DNA of 64,000 bases, from positions 124,723-188,722 of the forward strand of contig NZ_QVQV01000003.1 in the NCBI RefSeq assembly GCF_003429005.1, read 5' to 3'. Numbering within the stretch: position 1 is the stretch's first letter; the number at the start of each line of letters is the position of its first letter. The notes under the pieces are model-generated. The model made no database searches and had not been told where the DNA came from. It saw nothing but the letters and a program-made list of their open reading frames with translations. Shown here piece by piece: positions 47,359 to 56,250 of this stretch. The position numbers were made by a program, and so were the translations under genes. The stretch is from Paraburkholderia sp. DHOC27 (lineage in GTDB: Bacteria > Pseudomonadota > Gammaproteobacteria > Burkholderiales > Burkholderiaceae).

Positions 47359-48249
47359 TCAATCTCCTAGCGGTTGTCGGTCGCCGCCACCGCGGTGCGC
47401 GTCGAGCGCATGTTTCATGCGGCGCAGCAGCTCGCGGCTCTCGTCGCCCTGGCTGACAGCGAGTTCAGTGACGAGCACGTCGAGCGCCATCATCATCGCG
47501 TAGCGTGATGACGATGGCTTGTAAATGAAGTCAGTTTCGAACGCGACGATCGGAATCACCCAATCGGCCAGCCTGGCCATCGGCGACGCGGGCGCCGTCA
47601 GCGTAATCAGCCGCGCGCCGTAGCTGCGTGCGATGCGGCAGTTCTCCACCATTTCGGGCACGCGCCCGGTGGTCGACAGCGCAATCACCACGCAGTCACG
47701 CGACACGGTACTCGCCACCATCCGTTGCAACAAGCCGTCCTGATACGTGGCCACCGGCCGGCCGAGCCGCACGAGGCGAAAGCGCATTTCGTCGGCGAGC
47801 GCGGTCGAACCGCCGCCCATGCCGAACACGTAGATCATGCGCGCCTCGCGTAGCGCCGCGGCGGCTTCGCTGACCGGCGCCTGGCGCAACAACTGATGGT
47901 TATGCGTGAGCGCGGTCTGCACTTCGTCGAAGACGCGGGTGGCGAGCGGCTCCGGCACATCCGCCGACGCCCCGCTCGGCAAGAAACGCTGCCCGACGGC
48001 CGCCGCCTGCGCAAGGCGCAGCTTCAGTTCGCGCACGTCGCGGCAGCCCACCGCTTTGGCAAAGCGCGTGACGGTCGCGACGCTCACCGCTGCCTGCTGC
48101 GCCAGCGCGCCGATGCTGGCCCGCGACGCGCCCGTCAGGTCGTCCAGAATCAGCGCGGCGACCTTGCGTTCAGCCGAACGCAACCCCGGCGCGCATTCAG
48201 CGATGCGCGCGACGATATCGAAGCTGAGGGGTTCCGCGCTGGAATTCAT
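47359..48249 (-). CDS. MurR/RpiR family transcriptional regulator
   Basis: A 296-residue regulator with an N-terminal RpiR helix-turn-helix (about residues 15-90, ASIGALAQQAAVSVATVTRFAKAVGC) and a C-terminal SIS domain (about 125-260; IYVFGMGGGSTALADEMRFRLVRLG and VVIALSTTGRVPEMVENCRIARSYGA). SIS domains bind phosphosugars or similar ligands. It heads the D-aminoacylase-ridA series and is divergent (201-bp gap) from the D-amino-acid deaminase, so it probably controls both directions. Confidence 0.9.
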   Translation of the reverse strand: MNSSAEPLSFDIVARIAECAPGLRSAERKVAALILDDLTGASRASIGALAQQAAVSVATVTRFAKAVGCRDVRELKLRLAQAAAVGQRFLPSGASADVPEPLATRVFDEVQTALTHNHQLLRQAPVSEAAAALREARMIYVFGMGGGSTALADEMRFRLVRLGRPVATYQDGLLQRMVASTVSRDCVVIALSTTGRVPEMVENCRIARSYGARLITLTAPASPMARLADWVIPIVAFETDFIYKPSSSRYAMMMALDVLVTELAVSQGDESRELLRRMKHALDAHRGGGDRQPLGD

Positions 48250-48450
48250 GTGTGACCGTCAAGACGGAGCGGAAAGACCATGCCGCGCGAGCAGGTAAAA
48301 CGCGCAGACAAGCGGTACGATGACGCCCAGTAACGCGAACCGGGCGGCGCAGGCCGTGGTACTAAATAACATTTCAGCAAACATCGTACTTTCTGTAACA
48401 TGGGAAAGTCAACTTCGCTGCAATTTATCTGGACGATGGAGCAGGGTCAC

Positions 48451-49728
48451 ATGAAAGTTACAAACTATCAGGGCGCGACGATTGATCCGTACAGCAAGGG
48501 CCTGGGCAACGTCCCCGGCACCAGCATTCAATTGAGGGATGCCGCGCGTCTTGAATGGAATCTGCTGAACGAGGACATAAGCCTGCCGGCGGCGGTGCTG
48601 TACGCAGATCGTATCGAACACAATCTGAAGTGGATGCAGGATTTCGTCGCGCAGTACGGCGTCAAGCTCGCCCCGCATGGCAAAACCACGATGGCGCCGC
48701 AACTGTTCCGCCGTCAGCTCGAAACCGGCGCGTGGGGCATCACGCTCGCCACGGCGCACCAGGTGCGCGCGGCGTATCACGGTGGCGTGTCGCGCATCCT
48801 GATGGCCAATCAGCTGGTCGGCCGCCACAACATGATGATGATCGCCGAGATGCTGAGCGATCCAGAGTTCGAGTTTTTCTGCCTCGTGGATTCGGTGGAT
48901 GGCGTCGAGCAACTGGGCAAGTTTTTCGGTTCGGTGCGAAAGTCACTGAACGTGCTGCTCGAACTGGGCGTGCCGGGCGGCCGTACGGGTGTGCGCGACG
49001 ACGCGCAGCGCGACGCGGTGCTCGAAGCCATCGCGCGTTATCCAGATGCGTTGCAGCTCGCGGGCGTCGAAATTTACGAAGGCGTGCTGAAGGAAGAGCA
49101 AGACGTACGGGCGTTTTTGCAAAGCACGGTTGCCGTCACGCGTGGTCTGCTCGACGCCGGGCGCTTTGCGCGGCAGCCGGCCATTCTGTCCGGCGCGGGC
49201 TCGGCCTGGTACGACGTGGTGGCGGAAGAATTCGCGCAGCTCTCGGCGGAAGGCAAGATCGAAGTGGTGTTACGTCCGGGCTGCTATCTGACGCATGACG
49301 TGGGCGTGTATCGCAAGGCGCAAACGGATATCTTTGCGCGCAATCCGGTGGCGCGGAAGATGGGCGAAGGCCTCTTGCCCGCGCTGCAACTGTGGGCGTA
49401 TGTGCAGTCCATTCCCGAGCCGGATCGCGCCATCATCGGTCTAGGCAAGCGTGATTCGGCCTTCGACGCCGGCATGCCCGAGCCCGCCAAACACTACCGT
49501 CCCGGCGACAAAGCACCGCGCGAGATCGCCGCCAGCGAAGGCTGGGAAATCTTCAACATGATGGATCAGCACGCGTATCTGCGCATACCGGCCGGCGCGA
49601 ATCTGAAGGTGGGCGACATGATCGCCTTCGACATCTCGCACCCGTGCCTCACGTTCGATAAGTGGCGCCAGTTGCTGGTGGTCGATCCGTCGTATGAAGT
49701 GACGGAAGTGATCGAGACGTTTTTCTGA
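48451..49728 (+). CDS. PLP-dependent D-amino-acid deaminase (DSD1/alanine-racemase-fold)
   Basis: A 425-residue protein with an N-terminal alanine-racemase-type TIM barrel (about 35-290) holding the PLP lysine in KLAPHGKTTMAP, and a C-terminal D-serine dehydratase-like domain ending GDMIAFDISHPCLTFDKW, where the His and Cys match the metal site of that family. Relatives deaminate D-serine, D-threonine or 3-hydroxyaspartate. The ATG at 48451 follows GGAGCAGG; an in-frame start at 48400 is weaker. It is divergent from the RpiR-type gene, on the opposite strand to the deacylase and RidA. Confidence 0.87.
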   Translation: MKVTNYQGATIDPYSKGLGNVPGTSIQLRDAARLEWNLLNEDISLPAAVLYADRIEHNLKWMQDFVAQYGVKLAPHGKTTMAPQLFRRQLETGAWGITLATAHQVRAAYHGGVSRILMANQLVGRHNMMMIAEMLSDPEFEFFCLVDSVDGVEQLGKFFGSVRKSLNVLLELGVPGGRTGVRDDAQRDAVLEAIARYPDALQLAGVEIYEGVLKEEQDVRAFLQSTVAVTRGLLDAGRFARQPAILSGAGSAWYDVVAEEFAQLSAEGKIEVVLRPGCYLTHDVGVYRKAQTDIFARNPVARKMGEGLLPALQLWAYVQSIPEPDRAIIGLGKRDSAFDAGMPEPAKHYRPGDKAPREIAASEGWEIFNMMDQHAYLRIPAGANLKVGDMIAFDISHPCLTFDKWRQLLVVDPSYEVTEVIETFF

Positions 49729-49814
49729 GCGCTCGCTCAGCGTTTGGAAGGCGGTGCGCAGCTTGCGTGCCGCCGCTTGCAAGGTAGCAACCTAAAACTA
49801 AAGCGGCGCGCTGC

Positions 49815-50288
49815 TTAGCGCCCCGCTGTCGTCTCCGCCGCGGCTTCGACACCGGCGGCGGCAGCCACCTCGCCGATCCGCGCCTCCAGCATCCCCAGTG
49901 CGCTCGACAGCGCAGCCAGCGCATCGTCCGGCAACGCCGCCATCGTGTCGTGCAGGAACGCCGTGCGCCGCGGCAAGGCCGCTTCGGTCACGGCCAGCCC
50001 TGTTTCGGTCAGGCGCACGTTGGTCACACGGTTATCCCGCTCGTCCATGCTGCGCGCGATCCAGCCAAGCCGTTCCAATGCCTTCAACTGACGCGTCAAC
50101 GCGCCGGGGTCGACGCGCAGACGTTCGACGAGGCGCTTCTGCGACGACTCGCCACCCTGATCGTGCAACGCGATCATGACGCGCCAGCGCGGCAGCGGAT
50201 GTCCCACCTGCAACTCGAACGCCGCCATGAACGCCCGATAGGTGCGGCCAAATTGATGAACGATGGCGACGCGATCCTGTTCTTCCAT
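49815..50288 (-). CDS. MarR family transcriptional regulator
   Basis: A 157-residue winged-helix regulator. The DNA-binding core is QKRLVERLRVDPGALTRQLKALERLGWIARSMDERDNRVTNVRLTETG (about residues 50-98), a classic MarR wing with DERDNR. It lies 27 bases after the end of the MFS exporter gene on the same strand, the normal arrangement for a repressor co-transcribed with its target pump. A palindrome upstream of the pump gene is a candidate operator. Confidence 0.92.
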   Translation of the reverse strand: MEEQDRVAIVHQFGRTYRAFMAAFELQVGHPLPRWRVMIALHDQGGESSQKRLVERLRVDPGALTRQLKALERLGWIARSMDERDNRVTNVRLTETGLAVTEAALPRRTAFLHDTMAALPDDALAALSSALGMLEARIGEVAAAAGVEAAAETTAGR

Positions 50289-50315
50289 GATGTACCGGTG
50301 ATGCGCGAGGTCGAA

Positions 50316-51911
50316 TCAATCCGCCAGAATGGTCGGCTCAACGTGACGATGAAGTTTGATGGGCGGCACGCGCCGGCTTTGCCAGATCGAGACCACGGCG
50401 ATCACGGCGGCAAGCGCAAGGCCGAGATGGATCGCCGACACCAGCGACTCACGCGCCGTCTCCAGCAGCACCGCGCCGTTGTGGCCAGCCTGCATCAACT
50501 GGCTCAGCAGCGTGGTTTGCGCGTCGCGGTTGATCAAAATCTGCGGGTCGGCCATGTCGCTGAACCAGTGCATGGCCTGATCGTGCGTGAGCGCGCTGCG
50601 CACGCCGCTCGCATACATGTGCGTGATGAGCGTGCCGGTCAGCGCCGTGCCAATCATCCCGCCAATCATGCGTAACGACTGCAGCAACGCGGTGGCAATG
50701 CCGAGATGCTCGCGGCCGGCGGTCTGCTGCGCAAAGATGGTCAGATTCGGCATGACGAAGCCAAGCCCGAGGCCGCCCAGCACCATGAAGGTCATCAACA
50801 GCCATTGCGGCATATCGTGCGTGGCGACCACAACACCCAGGCACGACAGCGCGACCAGTGCGAAGCCCACATACAGCATCAGATTCGGATTGGGCACGCG
50901 TGAAACGATCCGTCCGTTCGTGATACTGCCAATGGTGATGAACACCACCAGCGGCGTGATGACGAGACCCGCTTCTTTCGGCGACATGCCGAAGCCGCCC
51001 TGGAACAGCAACGGCGCGTAAAACAACAGCGAAAACATCGTGAAGCCGCCGAGCACGGCCAGCGTGAACAAGGCGGCGAGACTGCGGTTGCGGAACATGT
51101 CGAGCGGCAGAATGGCGGTCGGGCAGCGCTTCTCCCACTGCAACAGCGCGAACGCACTGACCACGCTCACCGCGAGCAACGCGACGGCCATGAGCGAGAG
51201 GCCGTGTTTGGGCAGCATCTCGACGAACAACTGCAACGCGCCGAGCGACAGCGCAATCAGCAGCGCGCCGGGCCAGTCGAGCCGCATCTTGCCTTCATGC
51301 TCCACATGCCGCAGATGCGGCAGGAAACGCCAGACGAAGAAGAGCGACAGCAAGCCCACCGGCAGATTCACGTAAAACACGGAACGCCAGCCGTAGTACT
51401 GCGTGAGGAAACCACCGAGCGACGGCCCGATGGCGTTGGCGATGCCGAACGCCGAACTCATCATCACCTGCCAGCGCAGTCGGACGACGGAGTCGGGGAA
51501 CAGATCGGGGATGCAGGCGAACGCGGTGCCCACGAGCATGCCGCCGCCGATGCCCTGCAAGCCGCGCGCGAGCACCAGGAAGAGCATGCTGTTGGCCATG
51601 CCGCACAGCACCGACGCCGCCGTGAATACGACGATCGAGGCGATCACGAAGGGCTTGCGGCCGTAGTAATCGCCGAGCCGCCCGAAGATCGGCACGGTGA
51701 TGACGGAGGTGAGCAGATACGACGTCGCCACCCACGCGTACAACTCGAAGCCTTTGAGTTCGGCGACGATGGTCGGCAGCGCAGTGCCGACCACGGTCTG
51801 GTCGAGCGCGACGAGCATGGTCACGAAGGAAACGCCGAGCATCGCCATCAGCGATTCACGGAACGGTAAAACTTGCCCACTCGAATGGTGAGCCGCAGTA
51901 TGTACAGCCAT
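50316..51911 (-). CDS. MFS multidrug exporter, DHA2 (EmrB/QacA) family
   Basis: A 531-residue proton-coupled drug exporter with about 14 predicted transmembrane helices. The helix-1/loop signature MLVALDQTVVGTALPTIVAEL and the motif A loop GRLGDYYGRKPF are intact, and RGLQGIGGGMLVG, a motif C-like segment, follows. No EmrA-type membrane-fusion partner is adjacent. The ATG at 51911 lacks a clear ribosome-binding site; an in-frame TTG at 51941 falls inside the palindrome. The gene is first in a two-gene unit with marR-type regulator. Confidence 0.92.
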   Translation of the reverse strand: MAVHTAAHHSSGQVLPFRESLMAMLGVSFVTMLVALDQTVVGTALPTIVAELKGFELYAWVATSYLLTSVITVPIFGRLGDYYGRKPFVIASIVVFTAASVLCGMANSMLFLVLARGLQGIGGGMLVGTAFACIPDLFPDSVVRLRWQVMMSSAFGIANAIGPSLGGFLTQYYGWRSVFYVNLPVGLLSLFFVWRFLPHLRHVEHEGKMRLDWPGALLIALSLGALQLFVEMLPKHGLSLMAVALLAVSVVSAFALLQWEKRCPTAILPLDMFRNRSLAALFTLAVLGGFTMFSLLFYAPLLFQGGFGMSPKEAGLVITPLVVFITIGSITNGRIVSRVPNPNLMLYVGFALVALSCLGVVVATHDMPQWLLMTFMVLGGLGLGFVMPNLTIFAQQTAGREHLGIATALLQSLRMIGGMIGTALTGTLITHMYASGVRSALTHDQAMHWFSDMADPQILINRDAQTTLLSQLMQAGHNGAVLLETARESLVSAIHLGLALAAVIAVVSIWQSRRVPPIKLHRHVEPTILAD

Positions 51912-51929
51912 TTTTTGATAGCGCAACGG

Positions 51930-51941
51930 TTGACGCGTCAA
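51930..51941. promoter_or_regulatory. 12-bp palindrome upstream of the DHA2 exporter (candidate MarR operator)
   Basis: TTGACGCGTCAA is a perfect palindrome 18 bases upstream of the exporter ATG. It resembles the short inverted repeats bound by MarR proteins, and TTGACG could double as the -35 of the operon promoter. Control by the downstream MarR gene is inferred. Confidence 0.5.
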
Positions 51942-52061
51942 TTAATACTGAATCATACCATCCATTAGCGCTCTAAACTGCACATGGAAGCGGCGGATCG
52001 GGCACCTTGCCTGCTATCCCCCTTCACGATCCAAAGAAGTTGCGTGCATCAAGGGAGGCAC

Positions 52062-52907
52062 ATGGAGTCTATTTCGCTCGCCGAACAGAGCTTGTCCGCC
52101 GAGGACCTGCTGGCACTGCGCCGCGCCAAACATGAACTGGAAAGCCCGGCTCTGGCGATGAAGCTCGCCAGCATCGTCGGCGCGCCGCTCGAAAAGCTGA
52201 TGTCGCGCATGCCGGTGATCGCCAATGAGAAGGTGAACGACGCTACGCAGCTCGCGCTACGCAAATGTCTGCAGATCGCCTTGCGCACACTTGGCCGCCA
52301 GGATAATGCGGCGGCGCCGCTCGCCGCGCCCGACAAGCCAAGCAATCTGCTCCACAAGTTCGCAGTGGCGACCACCGGCGCGGCGGGCGGCGCGTTTGGC
52401 CTGTTCGCGCTGCCGGTGGAATTGCCGGTCACGACCACGCTGATGTTCCGCTCGATCTGCGATATCGCGCGCAGCGAGGGGGAGGATCTGTCGTCCATCG
52501 ATACGCAGTTGCAGTGCCTCACCGTGCTCGGCATGGGCGGCACATCGAAGGCCGACGATGACGCCGACTACGGCTATTTCATCATGCGTGGCGCGCTGGC
52601 TCAGGCGGTGTCGAAAGCGACTTCGGAGATCGCCACCAAGGGCTTCACCACCCACGGATCAGCCGCGCTGGTGCGCCTGCTCAACACCATCGCGTCGCGC
52701 TTTTCGGTGCAGGTCAGCGAGCAGATCGCGGCGAAGTCGATTCCGGCCATCGGCGCCGTGCTCGGCGCGATGGTCAACACGGTCTTTATGGACCACTTCC
52801 AGTTGGTCGCGCATGGTCACTTCACCGTACGCCGGCTGGAACGCCGCTACGGAACGGACCTGGTGAAAGAGGCCTATCAGGCCATCGACATCGCACTCGA
52901 CGGCTGA
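52062..52907 (+). CDS. EcsC family protein
   Basis: A 281-residue EcsC-domain protein. The glycine- and alanine-rich central helix TTGAAGGAFGLFALPVELPVTTTLMFRSICDIARSEGEDLSSIDTQLQCLTVLGMGG (residues about 105-165) is the family hallmark, and SIPAIGAVLGAMVNTVFMDHFQ closes the domain. No biochemical function is established. The ATG at 52062 follows AAGGGAGG; an in-frame ATG at 51984 lacks such a site. The last 31 bases overlap the convergent esterase gene. Confidence 0.85.
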   Translation: MESISLAEQSLSAEDLLALRRAKHELESPALAMKLASIVGAPLEKLMSRMPVIANEKVNDATQLALRKCLQIALRTLGRQDNAAAPLAAPDKPSNLLHKFAVATTGAAGGAFGLFALPVELPVTTTLMFRSICDIARSEGEDLSSIDTQLQCLTVLGMGGTSKADDDADYGYFIMRGALAQAVSKATSEIATKGFTTHGSAALVRLLNTIASRFSVQVSEQIAAKSIPAIGAVLGAMVNTVFMDHFQLVAHGHFTVRRLERRYGTDLVKEAYQAIDIALDG

Positions 52908-53845
52908 TCCGCCGCAGCCGTCACCTGGCCCACGAAGCCGGCGGCGGCATCCAGTGCGCGCCCCGCTTCGGGGATGAACGGCGCAAAGATCTGCCAGACG
53001 TGCGGCATCTTTGGCCAGACCTGCAATTCGACACTCACGCCCACGGCCCGCGCGTTCTCGGCCGCGCGCGTTGAGTCGTCAAGCAGGACTTCCGTGCTGC
53101 CAGCCTGGATGAAGAGTGGCGGCAAGCCGCGCAAATCTGCGTAGACCGGCGAGGCGTAGGGATGAGTCGCGGGCGTATCGCCCAGATAGACTTTAGCCGC
53201 GCGGCCGATGGCAGGGCCGCTGAACATCGGGTCCGCGCCGTCGTTGCTGCGGATGCTCGCGCCGCTCGCCGCCAGATCGGTCCACGGCGAAAACAGCACG
53301 CCGCCGGCCGGTAGCGGGTCACCCGCATCGCGTAATGCAACGAGCGTCGCCAGCGCGAGACCGCCGCCAGCCGAATCACCGGCAATCACGATCGAACCCG
53401 GCGCGATACCGCCCGCAAGCAGATGCCGATACGCCGCGACAGCGTCATCCAGCGCACCCGGAAAACGATGCTCCGGTGCCAGCCGATAGTCCAGCGAGAA
53501 TGTGGCGGCACGGGCCCGTGTGGCCAGGCCGAACACCAATGAGCGATGCGATTTCGGCGAGCAGAAGTAGTAGCCGCCACCGTGCAGATACAGAATGACC
53601 GGCGCTCGTGCCGCACTGGTGGCGCTGCTGTTTGAGTCAGCGTCGAGCGGTTCGAGCCACTCGCCGCGCATGGCGTCGCCCGTTGCGTACTGTTCGCGCA
53701 GACGCCAGCCTGCCGGCACTTTCGGCACCCATGCACGCCTGGCCGTGAGATAGCGCGCGCTTTCGACATCGATCTCCGGCTTGAGCGTCGCCGGACGGAA
53801 CTGCCGTCGCAGATACCAGCATGCCAGTGTGCTTTGCCAACTCAT
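52877..53845 (-). CDS. alpha/beta hydrolase, HSL (acetyl esterase) family
   Basis: A 322-residue serine esterase of the hormone-sensitive-lipase group. The oxyanion motif LYLHGGGYYFCSPKSH, the nucleophile GDSAGGGLAL (Ser about residue 143 of this start), the Asp region and the catalytic His in PHVWQIF are all present. The ATG at 53845 (MSWQSTLACWYLRR) is chosen from several clustered in-frame starts up to 53896. It overlaps the 3' end of the EcsC gene by 31 bases tail to tail. Natural substrate unknown. Confidence 0.9.
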   Translation of the reverse strand: MSWQSTLACWYLRRQFRPATLKPEIDVESARYLTARRAWVPKVPAGWRLREQYATGDAMRGEWLEPLDADSNSSATSAARAPVILYLHGGGYYFCSPKSHRSLVFGLATRARAATFSLDYRLAPEHRFPGALDDAVAAYRHLLAGGIAPGSIVIAGDSAGGGLALATLVALRDAGDPLPAGGVLFSPWTDLAASGASIRSNDGADPMFSGPAIGRAAKVYLGDTPATHPYASPVYADLRGLPPLFIQAGSTEVLLDDSTRAAENARAVGVSVELQVWPKMPHVWQIFAPFIPEAGRALDAAAGFVGQVTAAADQPSSAMSMA

Positions 53846-53971
53846 CGGGCGCATCCTCCATGAACCGTTCGCCGTCATGGTACGTGCGTTCGGCAATGCG
53901 CTAGTGGGGGATCGGTTCTAATCCTGTTAAGATGCACGGCTTGCCCGGCGGTCGAGGATCGCCCTGGTCCA

Positions 53972-54436
53972 TTAGTTGGACGGCAGGATCTGACCGCGAA
54001 TCTCACCCATTGGGTTTTGCACGGTGTGGATATTGAAGTACCACTGACCGGCCATCAGGTCCGTCACCTGCTGCTCCGTCAACTGCGCCGTGCCCGTTAT
54101 CGGACTTGCCAACGCGCCCTTCTGAATGGGAATCTGGATCTTGGCGTTCTGGCCCACCGGCGCTGGACCGTGGAAGTGAGCAGCCGTCGCGGCGCTGCCA
54201 AGGCCTTCATACGTGATGGTCCATTGCAGCGACTGAGTCGTAGTGTCGAAGGTGGCATTCAACATGCCATGCCCGTGGCTCACGCGCGGCGGGACTTCAC
54301 TGGATGGCTCGAGATCGGCCTTGAGCGCTACGGTATCTGCACGCGCCATCCCGGCATGGAAAGCCCCCGCTAGCGCGATGCCCGACGCGAGCGCCCCCAA
54401 CACGACCATCCGCTCCAGCTTGCGAAACGCGATCAT
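53972..54436 (-). CDS. CHRD domain protein, exported
   Basis: A 154-residue protein with a signal peptide (residues 1-33, cut near MARADTV) and one CHRD domain (about 36-150): LEPSSEVPP at the start, AAHFHGPAPVGQNAKIQIPI in the middle and WYFNIHTVQNPMGEIRGQI at the end. CHRD domains occur in chordin and, in bacteria, in secreted proteins of unknown role. The ATG at 54436 has a CGGAGA site about eight bases upstream. The protein should lie in the periplasm or outside the cell. Confidence 0.88.
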   Translation of the reverse strand: MIAFRKLERMVVLGALASGIALAGAFHAGMARADTVALKADLEPSSEVPPRVSHGHGMLNATFDTTTQSLQWTITYEGLGSAATAAHFHGPAPVGQNAKIQIPIQKGALASPITGTAQLTEQQVTDLMAGQWYFNIHTVQNPMGEIRGQILPSN

Positions 54437-54570
54437 TTTTATGTCTCCGGACTTTGTGCAACGCCGCACCGGCCGATCGCCGGATGCAGGGCACCTCATA
54501 CTAGTGTAAATCGCCCTTGGGTTTATGCGTCGCGTCCCACGCTTCGGTGTAGATCGTGCGTCAAAAGAAA

Positions 54571-54594
54571 AAAGGCACCGCAAGCGGTGCCTTT
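54571..54594 (-). terminator. Rho-independent terminator of the porin gene
   Basis: A 10-bp stem (54571-54580 with 54585-54594), a 4-base loop and a T-rich stretch (TTTCTTTTGA-like) on the minus strand. It lies about 75 bases past the porin stop. Confidence 0.8.
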
Positions 54595-54668
54595 CATGAC
54601 CCAGCGTTAAGCCGGTACCAGGCGAACGCTGATTGGGCACGACTGAGCGCCCAATCAGCACGAACGCA

Positions 54669-55793
54669 TTAGAAGCGGTGACGAATACCCGTCGACACCA
54701 CCACCTGGTTGCGACCCGAAGCCGGTGCGTCGGTGCCGAACACTTGCGTGCTGAGCGAATTGCCGCTTGCGCCCACATGCACGACGCCTTCAGCATACAG
54801 ATCGGTACGCTTGGACAACATGTAGTCGGTTTGCAGACCGAACTGGTTCCAGTGATTTGCGCCGCTATCCGCGCCGACATCACGTGCCAGAGCTTGCGTG
54901 TACGTGTAAGCCGCACCCAGCGAGAGTGCCGGCGTCACGTTGTAATGCGCGTTGACTTCGTAGTTGTTGTAACGCACCGAACCGTTGCCCATGGCGAACT
55001 GGAAGCGGCTCTGCGTGAACAGGGCGCCAACCACGGCCGGGCCAAACGCGTAGCTTGCGCCGGCACCCCAGGTGCGTTGCTTCTTGGTCACGCCGTCATA
55101 GCCCGAATTCAGCGCGCCGTCCTGGATTGCACCGCTCGAACTACGGTCCAGGCCCTGCGCTTCGAGGTAGCCAGCAGCGATCTTCAGGCCGCCGTTTGCG
55201 TAGCCAGCACCCACGCTGTACGCGCGGTCGTTGGCGAAACCGCCTGCCTGGTTGGAGAAGCCATACAGGCCGCTGAACGACAGACCGCTGTAGTTCGCGC
55301 TCTGGAATTTCACCGAGTTGTTGATGCGCAGCGAACCGTCCGCGTTGTCGTTATCGCCAGCGTGGGCGAAGTACGTGCCGCCCCACGTGCCGGTTGCGCT
55401 CAACGGGCCGAGATAGTCGACCACGGAATCGTACTGGCGACCCAGCGTGAGCGTGCCGTACGGGCTGGTGATACCGACGAATGCCTGGCGGTCGAACATG
55501 CGGCCGTTCGATGCTGCCTGACCGTTGTTCACGTTGAAGCCGTTTTCCAGGGTGAAGATCGCTGCGAGACCGCCGCCGAGATCTTCCACACCGCGCAGGC
55601 CCCAGCGGCTGCCGTCCACATTGCCGCTCGTCAACGAATAGGCCGAATGATGCGTGCCGCTCGTTGCGCCAGCTTCGTTGTTCACGTACGTAAAGCCCGC
55701 GTCGACGATGCCATACAACGTCACACTGCTCTGTGCGTAAGCCGCACTCGCGAAGCTCGTGGCCACTGCCGCGAGAATCAGCGTCTTTTTCAT
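54669..55793 (-). CDS. Gram-negative porin (OmpC-like, Burkholderiales type)
   Basis: A 374-residue outer-membrane trimeric porin of the 16-strand type. The N-terminus MKKTLILAAVATSFASAAYAQSSVTLYGIVDAGF shows the signal peptide and the first barrel strand; the last residue is Phe (TGIRHRF), as needed for BAM recognition. The loop-3 region contains the usual PEFG-like turn in altered form (TLGRQYDSVVDYLGP). AGGGAGC precedes the ATG. A long 5' gap (55794-56250) is shared with the divergent LysR-type regulator, and terminator sequences follow the gene. Confidence 0.94.
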   Translation of the reverse strand: MKKTLILAAVATSFASAAYAQSSVTLYGIVDAGFTYVNNEAGATSGTHHSAYSLTSGNVDGSRWGLRGVEDLGGGLAAIFTLENGFNVNNGQAASNGRMFDRQAFVGITSPYGTLTLGRQYDSVVDYLGPLSATGTWGGTYFAHAGDNDNADGSLRINNSVKFQSANYSGLSFSGLYGFSNQAGGFANDRAYSVGAGYANGGLKIAAGYLEAQGLDRSSSGAIQDGALNSGYDGVTKKQRTWGAGASYAFGPAVVGALFTQSRFQFAMGNGSVRYNNYEVNAHYNVTPALSLGAAYTYTQALARDVGADSGANHWNQFGLQTDYMLSKRTDLYAEGVVHVGASGNSLSTQVFGTDAPASGRNQVVVSTGIRHRF

Positions 55794-56250
55794 GATGCTC
55801 CCTAATACCGTATGGATGACGAGTCGTCGGACCCGTCGTGGTCAATCGCATGAACTGCAGGCCGGGCACGCAACACAGCGTGGCCTCGGCGTTAGCCGGA
55901 TACCGGTTTAATCTGCAGCGCAAGTTTAGGGGGGCAACTTTTCGCGACGGACGGCCCGTCTACACAAAAGACTTTTTGAATTATTCGAAAACAGCGAGCG
56001 GGTTTGGCTATGCGCCTTGAGTGGTAAGGCATTTGTTACGTTCGCGGCAGATCGTTAGCGTTACTTATCTAATTAAAGCGTTGCCGGGCCGCCACGACTG
56101 GAGCCAGAAACTATCTGATAAGGTGTTGTGACAGTTCGCATGCCTGTGGCGCTCGACAGGCTTTAGTATTCGTCGTCCCGACATGTACCGCGGAGTTCCA
56201 TCAACACCACTCAGCGCCATCACCACGCTTCCCGCTTGAAGAAATCGAAG
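55794..56250. other. divergent intergenic region between porin and LysR regulator
   Basis: A 457-bp gap with no credible gene; short frames have no ribosome-binding site. It should carry the promoters of both neighbours. An A+T-richer stretch at about 56040-56130 is the likeliest promoter region, but no clear -35/-10 pair or LysR box was fixed. Confidence 0.5.

Noticed and set aside
48368..48401. three AACAT repeats in the RpiR/deaminase intergenic gap
   Set aside because: Uneven spacing (12 and 17 bases) and no palindrome; not enough to call an RpiR operator.
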